A stretch of 64,000 nucleotides of DNA from positions 22,314,400 through 22,378,399 of the forward strand of contig OY747709.1 in NCBI GenBank assembly GCA_963556495.2, in the 5' to 3' direction. This DNA is from Valencia hispanica. Its lineage: Eukaryota > Chordata > Actinopteri > Cyprinodontiformes > Valenciidae. Below, piece by piece: positions 38,241-51,089 of this stretch. The translations under genes and the position numbers were made by a program. The notes beneath the pieces are model-generated. The model made no database searches and was not told the origin of the DNA. It saw nothing but the letters and a program-made list of their open reading frames with translations. Position 1 is the stretch's first letter. Each line of letters begins with the position of its first letter.

Positions 38241-39685
38241 AAGGGGTAGCAATTAAGCAACTATGTAAAGAGGCTTTTTCCTACACAAGTGTCTGAATGT
38301 CTGTTCTTTTACATCTTTTACAGACAATATTGAAGAAACCTTAACTGTCTGGGCAGAAGTGTGATATTTGACAACAATATCTTTCTATGCACAAACATGG
38401 CTGCTATGAAAACTTTTTTTTTTTTATATTTCTTCAAAATGTTTGAGAGAAGGATTGAAAATGGCACTGAAAATTGAAAATGGGTTCCTAGGTCTGCTGC
38501 CTGCTCGTCTGTGTTTGGCTGAACTCAGTTAACAGAGTAAACACTAAAACTGAAGGCAAAATACACCACTAGTTTTTTGAGACAACAGACAAGAGTGTGA
38601 GGCTTTGTCAAAATGTGAATATGTGCATAAATGTATGCGGTGATTTCACATCATGATAATACTCAAAGGACTGCAACAAATAAAAAGAAGAGAGTTTCAG
38701 AGATGGATTGTATGGCCCGAGCAACTGAGCAAAATGATGATATTGTATTTATTCCTCTGAGCAAAGCACAACATCTTAATGACAGTATTCTTGCTGCAGT
38801 CCTGTTTGGATTTGCTCACTGGACTGTAACATATCTTGCAGAGGACAGGCCAGAGCTCAGACACAAGCAAAAGTACTACTCAGCATGTCTCTTGGATTTC
38901 CTAATTAAAAGTGTCCACTTGCCAAGCACTGGCTATTTACATTATAACAACCATAACAGTAAACTACAGTGATCAGAGGACAGCAAGGACAATTGGCCAG
39001 CTGATGCAGCAAAACTATTTAGTTTACCTCTATCATTCTGCAAATTCTTTAGAATCGTGGATGCCAGAATGAAATGAACTTAGAGTATCATCCTTTAAAT
39101 GAAAATCGATTGAGGCAGCCGATCTCTTAGTAGTCATTTACAGAACATGTCAAAGAAAGTGAGGCAGTTTCATATAGCCAATAATAATAATGTCAACTTT
39201 GCAGTTTTGAATGAGATAAATTCGTACAAAATAGGCCACAAGGGAAAGATTAGCAATTTATTAAACATGCATGCATTTACTGTAAATGTGGATGGCCAAA
39301 CTTTTTATCAATGTATTTCCTACTAATTAGCACTTCATGAATAAGGATGTATTCGCACCAGGAAGGTTCATTAATTCACTTGCTTTGGTCGGACCAAATG
39401 TTGTGTTTTTTTGTTTCGTTTTTTTTGTTTCGTTTTTCTGCGGTTCCTATTCACACTCTAAGTAAATGCAACAGGACCAGAGTTTCTCAACAAAAACACA
39501 CGCATGCTAAGTTCTTTCAGCTATTTGACAGTAAAACAAACCAGGAAGTCATTGGAAAATAGGTCAACATAAACAATGGGGAGTGCTGTTCTTACCGTCT
39601 TTCTGGCTTTATGGTTAATAAACATGGGTTGTCTTAATCGAATATTTTCCGTATTTGACCGTTTAAAAAAAAATTTTTTTCCCCT
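38241..39685. other. Intronic sequence, one unexplained ORF
   Basis: A 113-residue plus ORF at 38631-38972 (contains DDIVFIPLSKAQHLNDSILA) is the most protein-like reading in this stretch. I recognise no family, and no acceptor or donor pair frames it convincingly. 39340-39440 (tgtattcgcaccaggaaggttc) may be an element fragment. Confidence 0.3.
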
Positions 39686-39985
39686 GCAGTCCTTCACAAA
39701 CGTATTTTCATATTGGAGTTTTAACTAATAGAACAACACAAAGTTGTGCATAGTTGTGAAGTGGAAGAGCAATCATTAATATATATATTTTTTTACACAT
39801 ACAAATTGGGACATGTGGCCTGCATTTGTATTCAGTGCCTGTCAATACTTTGTAAAATCACCATTTGCTGGAATTACAGCTGCACATCTGTGTCTCTATT
39901 AAATTAAACAGCTATGTTTTGCAGTTCACTAACTGTGCTCACATTCAACGCTTGGGATACTTGCTTGTAACAGGCCAGCCTTTTG
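39686..39985 (-). mobile_element. Internally deleted Tc1 relic (family B)
   Basis: Left repeat 'tgcagtccttcacaaacgtattttcat' at 39685, 'cacaaagttgtgcatagttgtgaagtggaag' at 39737, 'gcctgcatttgtattcagtgcctgtc' at 39819 and 'atcaccatttgctggaattacagctgc' at 39858. It then jumps directly to 'cattcaacgcttgggata', which lies near the other end of the transposase. Most of the gene is deleted and the right repeat is not seen. Confidence 0.68.
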
Positions 39986-41707
39986 TGGAGGGATTTATAG
40001 TAGAGATGAAGGCATAGGCGGAGAATGGTGGAAGCAGCAATTGTTCATTGGTCTACATATAACACAGCTCAATGGACAAGTAACGACATGTCAAGCCTTT
40101 CAACAGCAACAAAAATCTAATATTTCCTCTGACAAATGGCAGCTTTTAATAGGCTCAGCTGTTAAAGGACGAAACTATTATGTACCCCTATGTGAGTTTA
40201 CCTAAAACCTGGTATAGGAATCCCTCACACTCTCCCTCCTGGGAGCTTTAAATGTTGTCCAGACCCCCTGGGGAGCTATAACCCAAACACCCTGGAGAGG
40301 ACATACAATCCTAATAAAATACATTTAAGATTGTAGAAGTAATGTGAACAATTGAGAAAAGCTATAATGCTATAATGTTTTAATATTTACAGTATGCAAG
40401 ACATTCTGTACCATGAAGATTAATTGAAGAGAATAGTCTTATTGATTACTAAAATTATTAATGTTTTGTGCAGTTCGTATTTCTCTTTAAATTTCTAATA
40501 CATTCTGTTGGTATTTTGTTTTTCTGTCCAAAGTAATAAGAACAGAGGGGTAATGTGAAAGGGGTTTGTGGGTGGGCAAAGTAATGAAAAGCTGCAAAAG
40601 TCCAGCTTGCCAGGAGTTGTATTGGTAAAGGCTGAAGAACCTTCACTTCATATGGTATGTTACCTGACTACTTAGATTGCCTTGTGTTTGCTTATCCAGA
40701 AGCAGGAGTCACAACAATTGTGAAGAATGAAAATGCAATGTTTGTATTGGTTCTCTGTGAAAATACCATTTTAAATAGATTTCAAATTTTTTTATTACAT
40801 ATTTCCCACATTACACTTATTTTTAATGGTTACTTAGTAGTTTGATCTATTATGAGAATAGGAAACACGTGTCTGTCTTTGGCTAAACCTTCTGCTCTTG
40901 TATGTTTTCAATCTACCGATTATTTCAGAGGATCTTCAAACGTCTCAAACAACGAGCTCAGCTCATTTCAGTTTTTTATCTACTTCCAGCCTTAATCAGT
41001 GCTTTCACCAGACATCAGGTGCTGCTTAGGTCTAAATCCAAGGACCCAGCTCCAACACCAGATGCCAGCAAAGATTCACTGCCAGTGGGCCTGTTTTTTA
41101 AATGGTCATCAGAAGGGCGAGTAGACGGTAATAATACCAGTGACTCATTGCACCAGACCTGCTAGCATCATGTCAGGCCTGAATCCAAGGTGGGTTCTAG
41201 AAATAGAAGGCATACCTCTACATCACCTTGCCTCAGTGATGCACAAATGGGTGTCTAAAATCTAATGAGGAGTTTGTCAGGCCCTAAAAGTTCGGGGAAT
41301 GTTTAATTATAACTAAACATATACAAAATCAAGAGAACAAGATGATACCAATTTACCAATTCATGTTTTTTTTAATATGAGATTAATTAAAAAATCTTTA
41401 CTAATGAGAATTAATTTTCCTCAATTCAATATTAGTGAAATAAAAAACACTGCTATTTTCATTCACAGTCATTTATTCACAACACAACTGTTGAAGAGGA
41501 TGAATTACCCAAACAACTTTAAAGAAGAAACTAGTAGGACAGCTTTGGGAAACACTTCATTAACAGTTTTCAAAATCAGACAAAGAAACAAAGATAATCT
41601 GTGCAAACACAAAAAACAGTTTTTAAATTATGAGTTTATTCAATAAGTAAAAGAAAGTTCACCACCAACCTGGCTTTATGTAAAAAGAAATCATGGACAT
41701 TGTTAAA
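39986..41707. other. Intronic sequence, nothing recognised
   Basis: No coding or repeat signal that I can support. Confidence 0.4.
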
Positions 41708-41715
41708 CTTTATAG
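41708..41715 (+). repeat. 8-bp target-site duplication, left
   Basis: ctttatag, identical to 42638-42645. Confidence 0.85.
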
Positions 41716-42637
41716 TAGGGCTGTAATCAACCAAAGAAATTATTGGTCCACTGAAACCCTGAAATTCCGACCAGAAATCGACTAATTTGCGGGGGTGGGG
41801 TGGGGGGGCTTGCGCTTTGCTCTGACAGCATTTTGCATTATGTTCATCTGCGCAATATAATATGCCATGATTACTGCAATTGCACTAAACGGCAAGGCAA
41901 TTCAGGGACAATGATCTTTATTAAACATGCCAGATCAAGACAAGTACAAACGGAATAAAGCTGTGCATTGGGCTCAAAACAAAGACTGTGGGCACGGGGC
42001 AATTGCGCATTAAGCAATAAAATAAAATAAATTAAAAACCCAACCAAATCCAGCACTGTTCTGCAGGCTGCGCACGGGGGGAGTGCGCACGGGTAACTGG
42101 TGTGTGTCTGTAAATGGAGCTAGACAGACAACCGGTTTATGTGGGAGTTCTTTTGATTACTGTTTTGTACGGCGTGATTACGGCCAACAGCAGTCGGCAT
42201 TAAAGCATTCGATTGCAACCATTGTCTGCATCTATCGGAGAACATTATAATATTTAAAACATCATGTTTTTACACGTTTTTTTCCCGCTACCATTTATTG
42301 CGTTCCGGGACCTGTGCGCGTCTCTGGCCATGCCTGCGCTGTCATGTACTTTGCGTTCCGGCAACCTAATGATTTACAAATTAAGCACTGAAGCCACAGC
42401 ACGTTGAATAACGTGGACGTTCTTCGATCTCCCTGTAGACTGTTAAAGCAATATCACACGAGAGGCAGCGCTGTTGTAGCCTACTCTAACATCAGCACCG
42501 ATCAGCTCTCATAGAATGTCTCTTGTCCAATCAAATTTCAAAAATTAACACGGCATAAAATCGACCAATCAGAATCTTGGTAGACTCAGAATGCATCGAC
42601 CAATAAGTGACCACTCGACTAGGACTTTTCAGCCCTA
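41716..42637. mobile_element. Non-autonomous hAT element, 922 bp
   Basis: Ends tagggctg (41716) and cagcccta (to 42637) are complementary, and an exact 8-bp duplication flanks them, the hallmark of hAT transposition. Subterminal sequence (ccactcgactagga, atcgactaatttgc) repeats 'cgact' words on both sides. The inside is CpG-richer than the host sequence. It has no transposase, only short ORFs, so it must have moved using a partner enzyme. Confidence 0.9.
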
Positions 42638-42645
42638 CTTTATAG
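42638..42645 (+). repeat. 8-bp target-site duplication, right
   Basis: ctttatag, identical to 41708-41715. Confidence 0.85.
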
Positions 42646-42689
42646 GAGTGAAATTACTCCAATGGTGCATTAAAAACTAAAATAGGGGG

Positions 42690-43085
42690 GTCACAAAATA
42701 ACTCTGAACAATAACTGAAGCACTGGAGACCTCATATATCTCAGATAAGGTCAGTGTACTCGATTAAGAAAAAAATGGGCCAAACCCTGGGACTTAGTTA
42801 CATTTGAGATGTGGCATGAACTTTAACAGGTTCTTAATGCTCAAAAAATGTCCAAAGTGGCTGAACTGAAACAATTTCGCAAATAAGAGTGGCCCACAAT
42901 TCCTCCACAACAACATAATAGACTGATGGCTAGTTATCGCCTAATGGCGCCGTTGCTGTCAAGATTGGTTTGAGAGTTAAGATTTCTTTTCACATGGGAC
43001 CAGATTGGTTTGGATAGATTTTTCCCTTAACAATTATCATTTGACAACTAATGAAAAGATAATTTGCAGGAGTTTTTATAAAGTG
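42690..43085 (+). mobile_element. Internally deleted Tc1 relic (family D)
   Basis: 'tcacaaaataactctgaacaataactgaagcactgg' and 'atctcagataaggtcagtgtac' match the start region of the copy at 59465. They jump to the C-terminus: VAELKQFRK-stop-EWPTIPPQQ and RLMASYR (42855-42935). It is followed by the 3' end 'gggaccagattggtttggatagatttttccctta'. The catalytic core is deleted. Confidence 0.68.
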
Positions 43086-45772
43086 ATAGCTCAAGATCAG
43101 AAAAACATGCACACGTTCACTTGCACTAGCACATTTACATTTTCTTATCTTTTTGCTCATTTTTACTTCTCAACTCACCTCTTCTCTCCACAATTCTCCC
43201 TCCATAATCAGAACACACACTGCATTCAGACAATCTTTCACCTTGTCCTCCTTCTCTTCACACTGCTCTTCATCTCTTTTTTTCTCTTGCTTCATCCTTT
43301 TTATCAACTTCGCTCCTGTTTTTTTTCTTTAATCATTTCCAGAAGCACTTTCTGACCTCTTTGCTTTGACCTTCTATTTAAACCAGTAGACATTCCAGCC
43401 TCGCCCCACCGGTGACCTTAGAGCCACTTAATGTGCAGAAACAGCACCTGTCTCCGTAATGATCCAGTGCTGGCTGCTTACGTTTGTTTCCGCTCTCCTT
43501 CCCTGTCTCACTTTTTCTGGAGAACAGAGATGAATTTGCTGATAACATCACCCTTAGTTGCCTGTTTTCATTCTGATGAAACTTGTAGTGATATATGTGG
43601 CCTTGGCCACTGCAGAGGTTTTGAGTGCGTATTTTGTGATTTTCCTGAGTCGGCACATTTAAGGCACCTAGGAAATGACTAAGGACCTAATGCACATACG
43701 TCGCCTGCTGCAGGTGGATGCTTGCAAACACACAACATATAAATAAAAATTCTACATAAAACTGAGCAGATCCCACTTTTGAATAATAGATGCAGGTTTT
43801 GCTAAATGTAACCATATATTTCTTTTATCTAAAATATGAAACATAAAAATGTCTTCAAACTGCAGTAGAGTGAAAGTGTACATTCCAGAAAAAGTGAATT
43901 TGCAGAACTTGAGGCAATACGTTTACTTTTAATCCCCCTGTGGTATTTTTAATAACGTATATCTGTTTTTATGAGCAAGAACAGTTTGTGAGCCCTCTTA
44001 GCATCACCCCAGCAACAACAAACACCCAAACAGATCCTTGAGCAGGACACTAATGAGGACTAGTTCCCCAAGGGCTGCCTAGGTGACACTGGAGATCTGT
44101 GCTGAAGCTGACAGAGGTGCAGGGAACAACATCTGAGAAACAGTTTTGCGCATGTGCACAGGCAAGTAAGACCAGCTTGATTTAGTTTGAAAAGTGCTGG
44201 ACTATGAAAACATACCACTAAAAACTCATGAGTGTATTTTTTCAGGATGACGTAAGATCAGTCTGACCACCCAGCCAGATCAAAGTCACAGGGATAAATA
44301 CAGACTTTAAAGTTTAAACGGTGCTCCTTGAGATGGTTTTCAACCGTACAAGCTAGAGAACACACAACACCACAATGGGTGCCCCTGAATGAAAATAGCA
44401 TAATCCGGTTTAACATTTTATTTTAATGCAAATATAAACCATTTTAGCCAAATATCAACCAATATTTTAACATTAAAAACAATTTTCTTCAATAGAAATA
44501 CGTTTATTTAAAATACAATATGCACAAAGGCACTGAAAGTAACTGAGACAATTGAAGAAAGGTGTGATGAAGTTAGCCTACTGTCATTACGCCCCAGACT
44601 CACTGTACAAGGTAGAGTCACAGCTCTGTTTCTGCAAAGCTGTACATGGGTAATCTGGTGTTGCACCTCGAGTGTGTGATGTAACGATTTATAGATGGTG
44701 TGTTTGGGCAGTGGGCAGCTAGCTGGGCATTTAAAGCAAAAACTTGCAGAGACTATGTCTGTGCGATGTGTATTTGAAGCACATACTGTCTCACCATCAA
44801 CATGCATTAAAGTGGAAATGCCTAGAAACAGAGCAGGTAACTGGACTTCTTCTGTTGAGCAGAGTTCCTTGCCTGGGAGTTATGATTAACAATTGGAGCA
44901 AAAGCAATGCCAACATTGTGTCTAACCAATTAACCAAGTTTTCTGATAATTTATTTCACCTGTAACGGTCTATATATATATATCCTGTCAGCTCCTCTGC
45001 TTCTGCAGTGCTGTATTGATTTTGGAAAGCTTAAATGGGTACAAGATATTTGTGAGTTTTGAAAGAAACTAAGAGAGGACCCTGTTTTTGTAGGTTTTTA
45101 GCAGATCTGATTTGTTTAAAAGGCTTCAAATGTATTCATTGAAAGATCTAGCTACTTATTTGTATTTTACATAAACTTGCATATATTAACAGTCCTGTAA
45201 TAAATGCAGGGGCGTGTTAATTCAAGGTGTGAACAAGGAATGCGAAAGTCATTTCTGACCCACCCCTGCTATGCCTCAGCTCCACTACAGGAGGTCACAG
45301 AGCTTTGATCACTGAGATCCAAGAGAGGAATGCAGATTGCAAAAGTGTGACATAATCATATGACACAAAGCAAAGTCGAGACCAGCTGCTGCAAATAATC
45401 AGCATTACTTTATCATCCCCATTGAATCTGACTAATATATTGACCAACATAATTTTATGCAGATAAAAACAGCACAGTTATAACCTTGTTTGTTTTTGAA
45501 GCACTGAATGCATTTAGATACAGAGGTCAGACAGATATTATTGGACATTTTACGCATATTGATCAGGTAAATGCTGCTGAGGTTGCACTCAACGCCCCCT
45601 TAGTTCTGCAATCCCAGCTGCATGACCTGATCACAGAAACTTGCCAGATCTACTTCTGTGATGTGAATGAATGAGAAAGTGATCTGTAAAAAGGTGTCAA
45701 CATTGCACTGCAACAGCAGTCAACAACCATTTCAGTCAACCTATTTCAGTTTATCACAACTGTAAGTTGTAC
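43086..45772. other. Intronic sequence; pyrimidine-rich strand at 43130-43340
   Basis: 43130-43340 is strongly C/T-rich on the plus strand. Otherwise no coding or repeat signal is supported. Confidence 0.4.
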
Positions 45773-45880
45773 CTTTGTCCAGTGAGGCATCTGGAGAGTT
45801 GAAGTCCATGAGACTGCTGATTTCAGTCTTATAACAGAGGTCAGTGGATGGGGGTTTCTGCTTGTGTTGAGGAGAGGGAT
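45773..45880 (-). CDS. Candidate cassette exon (possibly kazn), 36 residues
   Basis: On the minus strand a long pyrimidine tract ends in gtttgtttgcacag. It is followed by 108 bases open in one frame and a donor AAAG|gtacaa. The reading (first codon split G|AT) is DPSPQHKQKPPSTDLCYKTE followed by ISSLMDFNSPDASLDK. It is phase 1 at both ends, exactly what is needed to splice onto the kazrin exon at 7395-7586, giving ..LDK-VLLREEV... The acceptor is strong; the donor lacks G at +5 and is weak, as is common for alternative exons. The peptide is not transposon-derived as far as I can tell. I do not recall this peptide in kazrin, so the gene assignment is inference. It could be a fish-specific exon, an exon of another minus-strand transcript, or a chance match. 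Confidence 0.45.
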
Positions 45881-48845
45881 CTGTGCAAACAAACAGAAAA
45901 AAACAAACAATAAGTGTTACTGTGATATTTGACAAAAAAGCAAGTTCAAGTAAAGAAAGGCTGAAACATATATACATAAGATTGTATGAAAACAAAAAAA
46001 ATTAAAATCAAGAGAAGCCAAACAGCACAAACACAATTAAAAAAGTTTTCATGAAGTAAAAAGTGTTGTTCTGTATGGGACAAAATAAGTGTAGGTCTCT
46101 AACCAAGTCTGTGCTGGGGTGAGCATGATTAATACTGCCCACCACACCAGTCAACTCTACAAAATCTCCCTCAATGCTCACATAATGAATTATTGCTCTT
46201 CACTCTGAATGCAACACAGCCTACTCTTCATTAACACAACGACTGGCTCTAGGGAGAACTTGAACGCCCCGGCCAAAGTAAAAGCATGCAAGCTTTTACA
46301 ATCAAAGGCAATCAAATACAGAGGCTGAAGAATTAAATAAATATCACAATTTTTTATGACCAGAGCTTGATCTGATTTCTGGTGACGTTCAGAGATTTTG
46401 AATAGTGTTTCTGGTTTCTATCATTACCATATACAGAATGCATATTGAATCACATTAAAATGCAACTCAGTCACTTATATGTGCAATCAGCTTTCACTAC
46501 ACTTGAAATAGTCTTTTTTATTGTTACTACCCAAACAAGTTAAAATGCAACAGTTTATACCTTTCATTAAATTAAAAAAATTTTAAATCCCATTATAGCC
46601 ATCTGCATCTCCTTCAGTTCAAACTCTGCCCTTCACTGGTCTCCTACTCCTCCTTTCTACCATCATTCCACCACCCACCTATTAAAATGCTTTTACTGGT
46701 TGAATTACTTACAGTAATTGAGCACAGATGTGGCTTGGAGCTTAAATCAAGAGGTTTGTGCTGTCATTACAATGACATTAGCCAGCTCACTCTTTTAAAT
46801 GAACATTATAGGGCTACAAATAAAAGTCTGGAAGTCTGATAAAGTAACTGTAAAGAAAACGTTCATAGTTTTTTTGTTCTTTGTAAATATGTGATTTCTG
46901 TAACTGGCCTTTGGCCAGCAAAACCCAACTGTCAGTTTTTTTCTTGAATAATGTTAAAATTCACTCTGCATACGTTTCTGCAGGTTTCAGCCCGCTGGAG
47001 CTGCCCGGTAGCCTCATGAAAAATATTTTATCTTCCTTGCATTGAGCCTTTGACAAGTGCACACAGACGTTTAGAGACTCAAGGGAAAGTTGAAGAGATA
47101 GTGGAATACATTTGGAGAAAGAGGAAATCCACTATGGTTGTTGATTAATAAGAAGAGGAGAAGCTGGTACGGAGAAAATTATGAAAATAAGCAAAACAGT
47201 AAGCTCAGCTTGGAAATGGTATTTTATTTACAGAATATGCAACCACTGTGCATTGATTTAAACCTAATCTCCGCAAGGCCTTGACATCTCTTTACACAGT
47301 GCATCCATGCTTTGTGGTTTTATTAATCTAACTCTGCATTTTACTATAAAAATAAAAATAAAAAGAAGTGTTGTTAAAAAAATATAATTGTAACAGTCTT
47401 TTTCATATTGCTTAAATGTTTGTATTTAATGAGTATTTCTCAGTAATGTCACTTTCCATGACCTTGTATCAATGATATTTTGAATTCCCTTAGGAAGTCA
47501 AGCATAAGGCTCCCTCCTTCAGCCTTCATCTTAGAAAAATTAAGTCCAACAAAGGGTCTATGAAGAGCTGATAATGCTGAAGAGCTGCAGAAAAACTGAA
47601 CTATCACATATTTTGCTGCTCTGGTTCTCTAAAAGAGGCACTGCACCTTGAATGAGAATGATGCTGTCTAAAAACATTTTTTTTTGTTTGCACTGGATAA
47701 ATCAGACTGGGGATGATCTGTTAAAGATTAGAGATAGGAGCATAATTTCCTCTGTCTGCTTTCAGTTGGTTTCTGTCTGTTGCTCCTCATAAGCCAGAAG
47801 TAATATTGTTTTCATGAAAACAAAGAATTCTTAAGAACGACTTTCGTGCAGATAGGGATCATCACATAGGGTTAAATAGGCATGGTAAAAAGAAAGTACA
47901 CACAGCATCAATACTAGGGTTGTAATTTTACAAATTATCTGATCTTTACCAGGCCCTAAAAAATGCAAATATGTAAAATTCCACCTTGTCATTGTTTAAC
48001 TGTAGACTGTCTGTAAATGTTTGTCAGCTAGACTCCCCAAAAGCCGCACAACCCTGTTTTGCGCAGCCAGTTTTTTAAATTACCTGGGTTTTATACTGTG
48101 CAAAAACTGCTTTACAGACTGTGCACATTATTCTCTTCACCTAACAAAAGCAAGTTTCCCTTTACAATCTGAGGGATTATAATTTTTCCCTTTGCAATTA
48201 CATGTACAGTGAACAACAGAATGTATTAGTGGCTTCAACTCTCTCTGCCATATGAGCTCCGCACTGTGGTCAGACTGCTGACATTTAAAGCAAGTTAATA
48301 AAACAGGCGAAACATTTTTTTTCTTTAAATTCTGGCCGCACATAATTGACTCTTGCTCAAATATCCATTGCCTGCTTTGTTCAGTCACTCCAGAAAAATC
48401 CCCGGGCATGGCGAACAGAGCCAAGAGTGGAGGTCTTACTCACTTGCTGAGAAGGTTTAAGCATACAGAGGATGAGTTAAACCACAGCTGAAGATATCTG
48501 GCAAGAGACATCAAATCTGACTGCAATTACCTGGCAGAGGGTGGGGGGCAGATCATATTTATACCCACACAAAACCTTTTTGAGAATGAAAGCAGAGTGT
48601 GTTTGTTTGTGGGGGGTTAAAGTGAAATGAAGGAATCTTACTTTCAGAATGCACACTCTTAGAATTTCAAATGAAAAACTAGTTCTCCCATAACCTCTTG
48701 TTGGAGCAACATATTGAGGCTCACCAGCAGAAATTGGAAAAATATAGGCACTGTCAAGAAAGAAAAAAACAGTAGGGCAGCAGCATCATGAATTTACTGG
48801 TGAGTTAAGTGGAACAGAATCACAACATTACTAAAGGCCATGTAA
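45881..48845. other. Intronic sequence, nothing firmly recognised
   Basis: A minus ORF at 48137-48424 (starts at an internal ATG as MPGDFSGVTEQSRQWIFEQE) has a fair start context and a gtgaag donor near its end. That donor is phase 2, so it would not join the exons above, and no known protein is recognised. Confidence 0.3.
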
Positions 48846-50180
48846 TTCAAATTGAATTCAATTTCAAATTCAAAAATACTTTATTGATCCCAGAGGGAAA
48901 TTAAGTGTTGTTGTAGCTCATATAATTAATTCTTTAAGGAGTTGTTGTAGATGATGATGGCTGTGGGCAGGAAGGATTTCCTGTAGCAGTCTGTATTGCA
49001 GCGAAACTGAAGAAGCCTCCAACTGAAGACACTTTGTTGTTGTATGACTGTCTCATGAGGAGGATGTTCAGGGTTCTCCATAATTTTTTTGATTTTATGA
49101 AGAATCCTTCTTTGCATCATTATCTCCAGTAGTTCCACAATAGTGCCAAGAAAAGAACCAGTCTTCTTTATCAGGTTGTTTAGCTTTTTCAAGTCCCTGG
49201 CTCTGATGCTGCTACCCCCAATAGATGATGGCTGAAGAGATTACAGTCTCCACAACAGACTTGTAGAAGATCTGCAGCATCTAGCTGCAAACCTTGAAGG
49301 ACCTAAGCTTCCTCAAGAAGTACAGTCTGCTCTGTCCCTTCTTGTAGACACTTCCACTGTTCAGTCTCCAGTGCAGTCTGTTGTCAAGGTGAACTCCGAG
49401 GTATTTATATTCCTCAACCACCTCCACTTCTACTCCCCTGATGGAAACAGTGTTTGACTTAATTCTGTTTCTTCTGAAATCTACAATCATCTCCTTTGTT
49501 TTATTCACATTCAAAGTAAGATGATTGTTTCCACACCCTGTCACAAAGTGGTCCATCAGCTATCTGTATTTAGCTTCTTGTCCATCTCTTATACACCCGA
49601 CAATTGCCGAGTCATCTGAGTATTTCTGCAGATGACAGGTCTCGGACTTGTACTGGAAGTCTGAGGTGTACAAAGTAAAAAGGAATGGTGAGAGTACGGT
49701 CCCCTGTGGTGCTCCTGTGCTGCTGACCACCTGGTTTGACACACAATCTTTTAGTCTCACAAATTGTGGTCTGTTGGTCAGGTAGTCACTGATCCAGGCG
49801 ATTGTTGAGGGCTCCACCTGTGTCTTCAGGAGTTTCAACGACGAAGCAAATCAGGCTGAATTATGTTAAATACACTGGAGAAATCAAAGAACATGATCCT
49901 CACAGTGCTCCCTGCTTTGTCCAGATGACAGTGGGCTGGTTGAAGCAGGTGGATGATGGCATATTCAACCCCAACTCCACAGCGATAAGCAAACTGCATC
50001 AGGTCCTGATATGTTCTTGTTTGCCTATTCAGGTGAGCCAACAGGAGTCTCTCCAGGACCTTCATAATGTGGGATGTCAGGGCAACAGGTCTATAGTCAT
50101 TGATGACTAATGGGTGAGTTCTCTTTGGTACTGGAAAGAGTATTGATCAATATTGATCAACACTCTTTCAATCAATATTA
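48846..50180 (-). mobile_element. Rex1/Babar-clade LINE, 5'-truncated, frame-broken
   Basis: Minus strand in order: FFDFSSVFNIIQPDLLRR (RT motif A with its Asp, about 49880), SSTGAPQGTVLSPFLFTLYT (motif B, about 49700), LQKYSDDSAIVGC (motif C catalytic YxDD, about 49610), KTKEMIVDFRRNR (about 49480), EEYKYLGVHLDNRLHW (about 49400) and RCNTDCYRKSFLPTAI (C-terminus, about 48965). Then comes a short UTR ending in 'gatcaataaagtatttttgaatttg' and a GAATT-rich tail at 48846-48880. Frames change at about 49838 and about 49558, and a segment between 49281 and 49192 is out of frame. The endonuclease and N-terminal RT are missing. Clade from motif context. Confidence 0.87.
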
Positions 50181-50196
50181 ATAATATTGATCAAAG
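50141..50196. repeat. AT-rich tandem/palindromic 'tattgatcaa' cluster
   Basis: The word tattgatcaa occurs three times here, with the complementary 'aatcaatatta' between, forming a small palindromic cluster at the 5' edge of the Rex1 copy. Confidence 0.7.
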
Positions 50197-50382
50197 TATT
50201 TGTGTCGTTTCACTGCACTTTTAAAATACTGAGTTTTTAAATATATACATAACCTTGATTTCAAAAGCTTAAATCTGAGACTCATTATTGTGAAATAACA
50301 TGCGTCAGGACAAAAACAATAAAAATCCCTAATTTTATAAAAAGACATTTAAAAACCAGTGTGAATGCAAAACATTTTTTAG

Positions 50383-50635
50383 CACTTGTAGAAAGGCCTG
50401 CATTCATTCATTAGCAGGGGGAGATAAAATTCCATCTAAAATACTGTATTTGTGTAAAAAGTAAGCATTTAAGGAAAATACCGCTGATTTTTTATTTATT
50501 TATTTATTTACACTTGTAGAAAGGCCAGCATTCATTCATTAGCAGGGGGAGGTAAAATAACTTCTAAAATGCTGTATTTGTGTCAAGAGTAAGCATTTAA
50601 AGAAAATGCAGCTGATTTTAATTTATTTATAGCTT
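50383..50635. repeat. Two-unit tandem duplication, 128-bp period
   Basis: cacttgtagaaaggcc starts at 50383 and again at 50511. The copies align end to end ('cattcattcattagcaggggga', 'ctgtatttgtgt', 'gtaagcattta') with about a dozen differences. The (TTTA)n run at the junction (50490-50510) may have mediated it. Confidence 0.92.
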
Positions 50636-51089
50636 TTTTCTAAAAGCTAGAGAAAACTTATGAGGCTTTCTGACTTAACACCATGAAACATTCAGAATTA
50701 TCTTGATTAATGGTGAACAATTTCATTTATTGCTAGATAAAACCAGGATACAAAAGAAAACTTGCCTGTGAGGACATAAGCATTTATTTGTACCAAAGTG
50801 ATTACATATATTTAAAGCTTCTAGGTTTGTAACACTTTTTTTGTAACTGGATATTATCTTCATTTGCCTGCTGTGGAAAAAAGATAGGAAGGAATCCTTC
50901 AAAGTCTTCTTTGACTTCTTAAAACACAGTTGTGTATGCTACACTGCAATTCTTAAAATTCGCTCTTTTTGAAATACGATCACTCTGAGTAGGACATGTA
51001 TGCTGCACTTGATACTATTGTCCCACCCCTGTTGCCTGCATTAGCCAGAGAAAGGAAATAGAAGGCAAAAACAAGTGAGTGAGAAAAAG
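50636..51089. other. Intronic sequence, nothing recognised
   Basis: No coding or repeat signal that I can support. Confidence 0.4.

Noticed and set aside
38631..38972. 113-residue plus-strand ORF
   Set aside because: It looks protein-like but has no recognisable domain, no convincing splice sites, and is opposite to KAZN.
48137..48424. Minus-strand ORF with ATG in good context and a possible donor (alternative first exon)
   Set aside because: The donor is phase 2, incompatible with the phase-1 exons downstream, and the protein is unlike anything known to me. Kept only as a remark.
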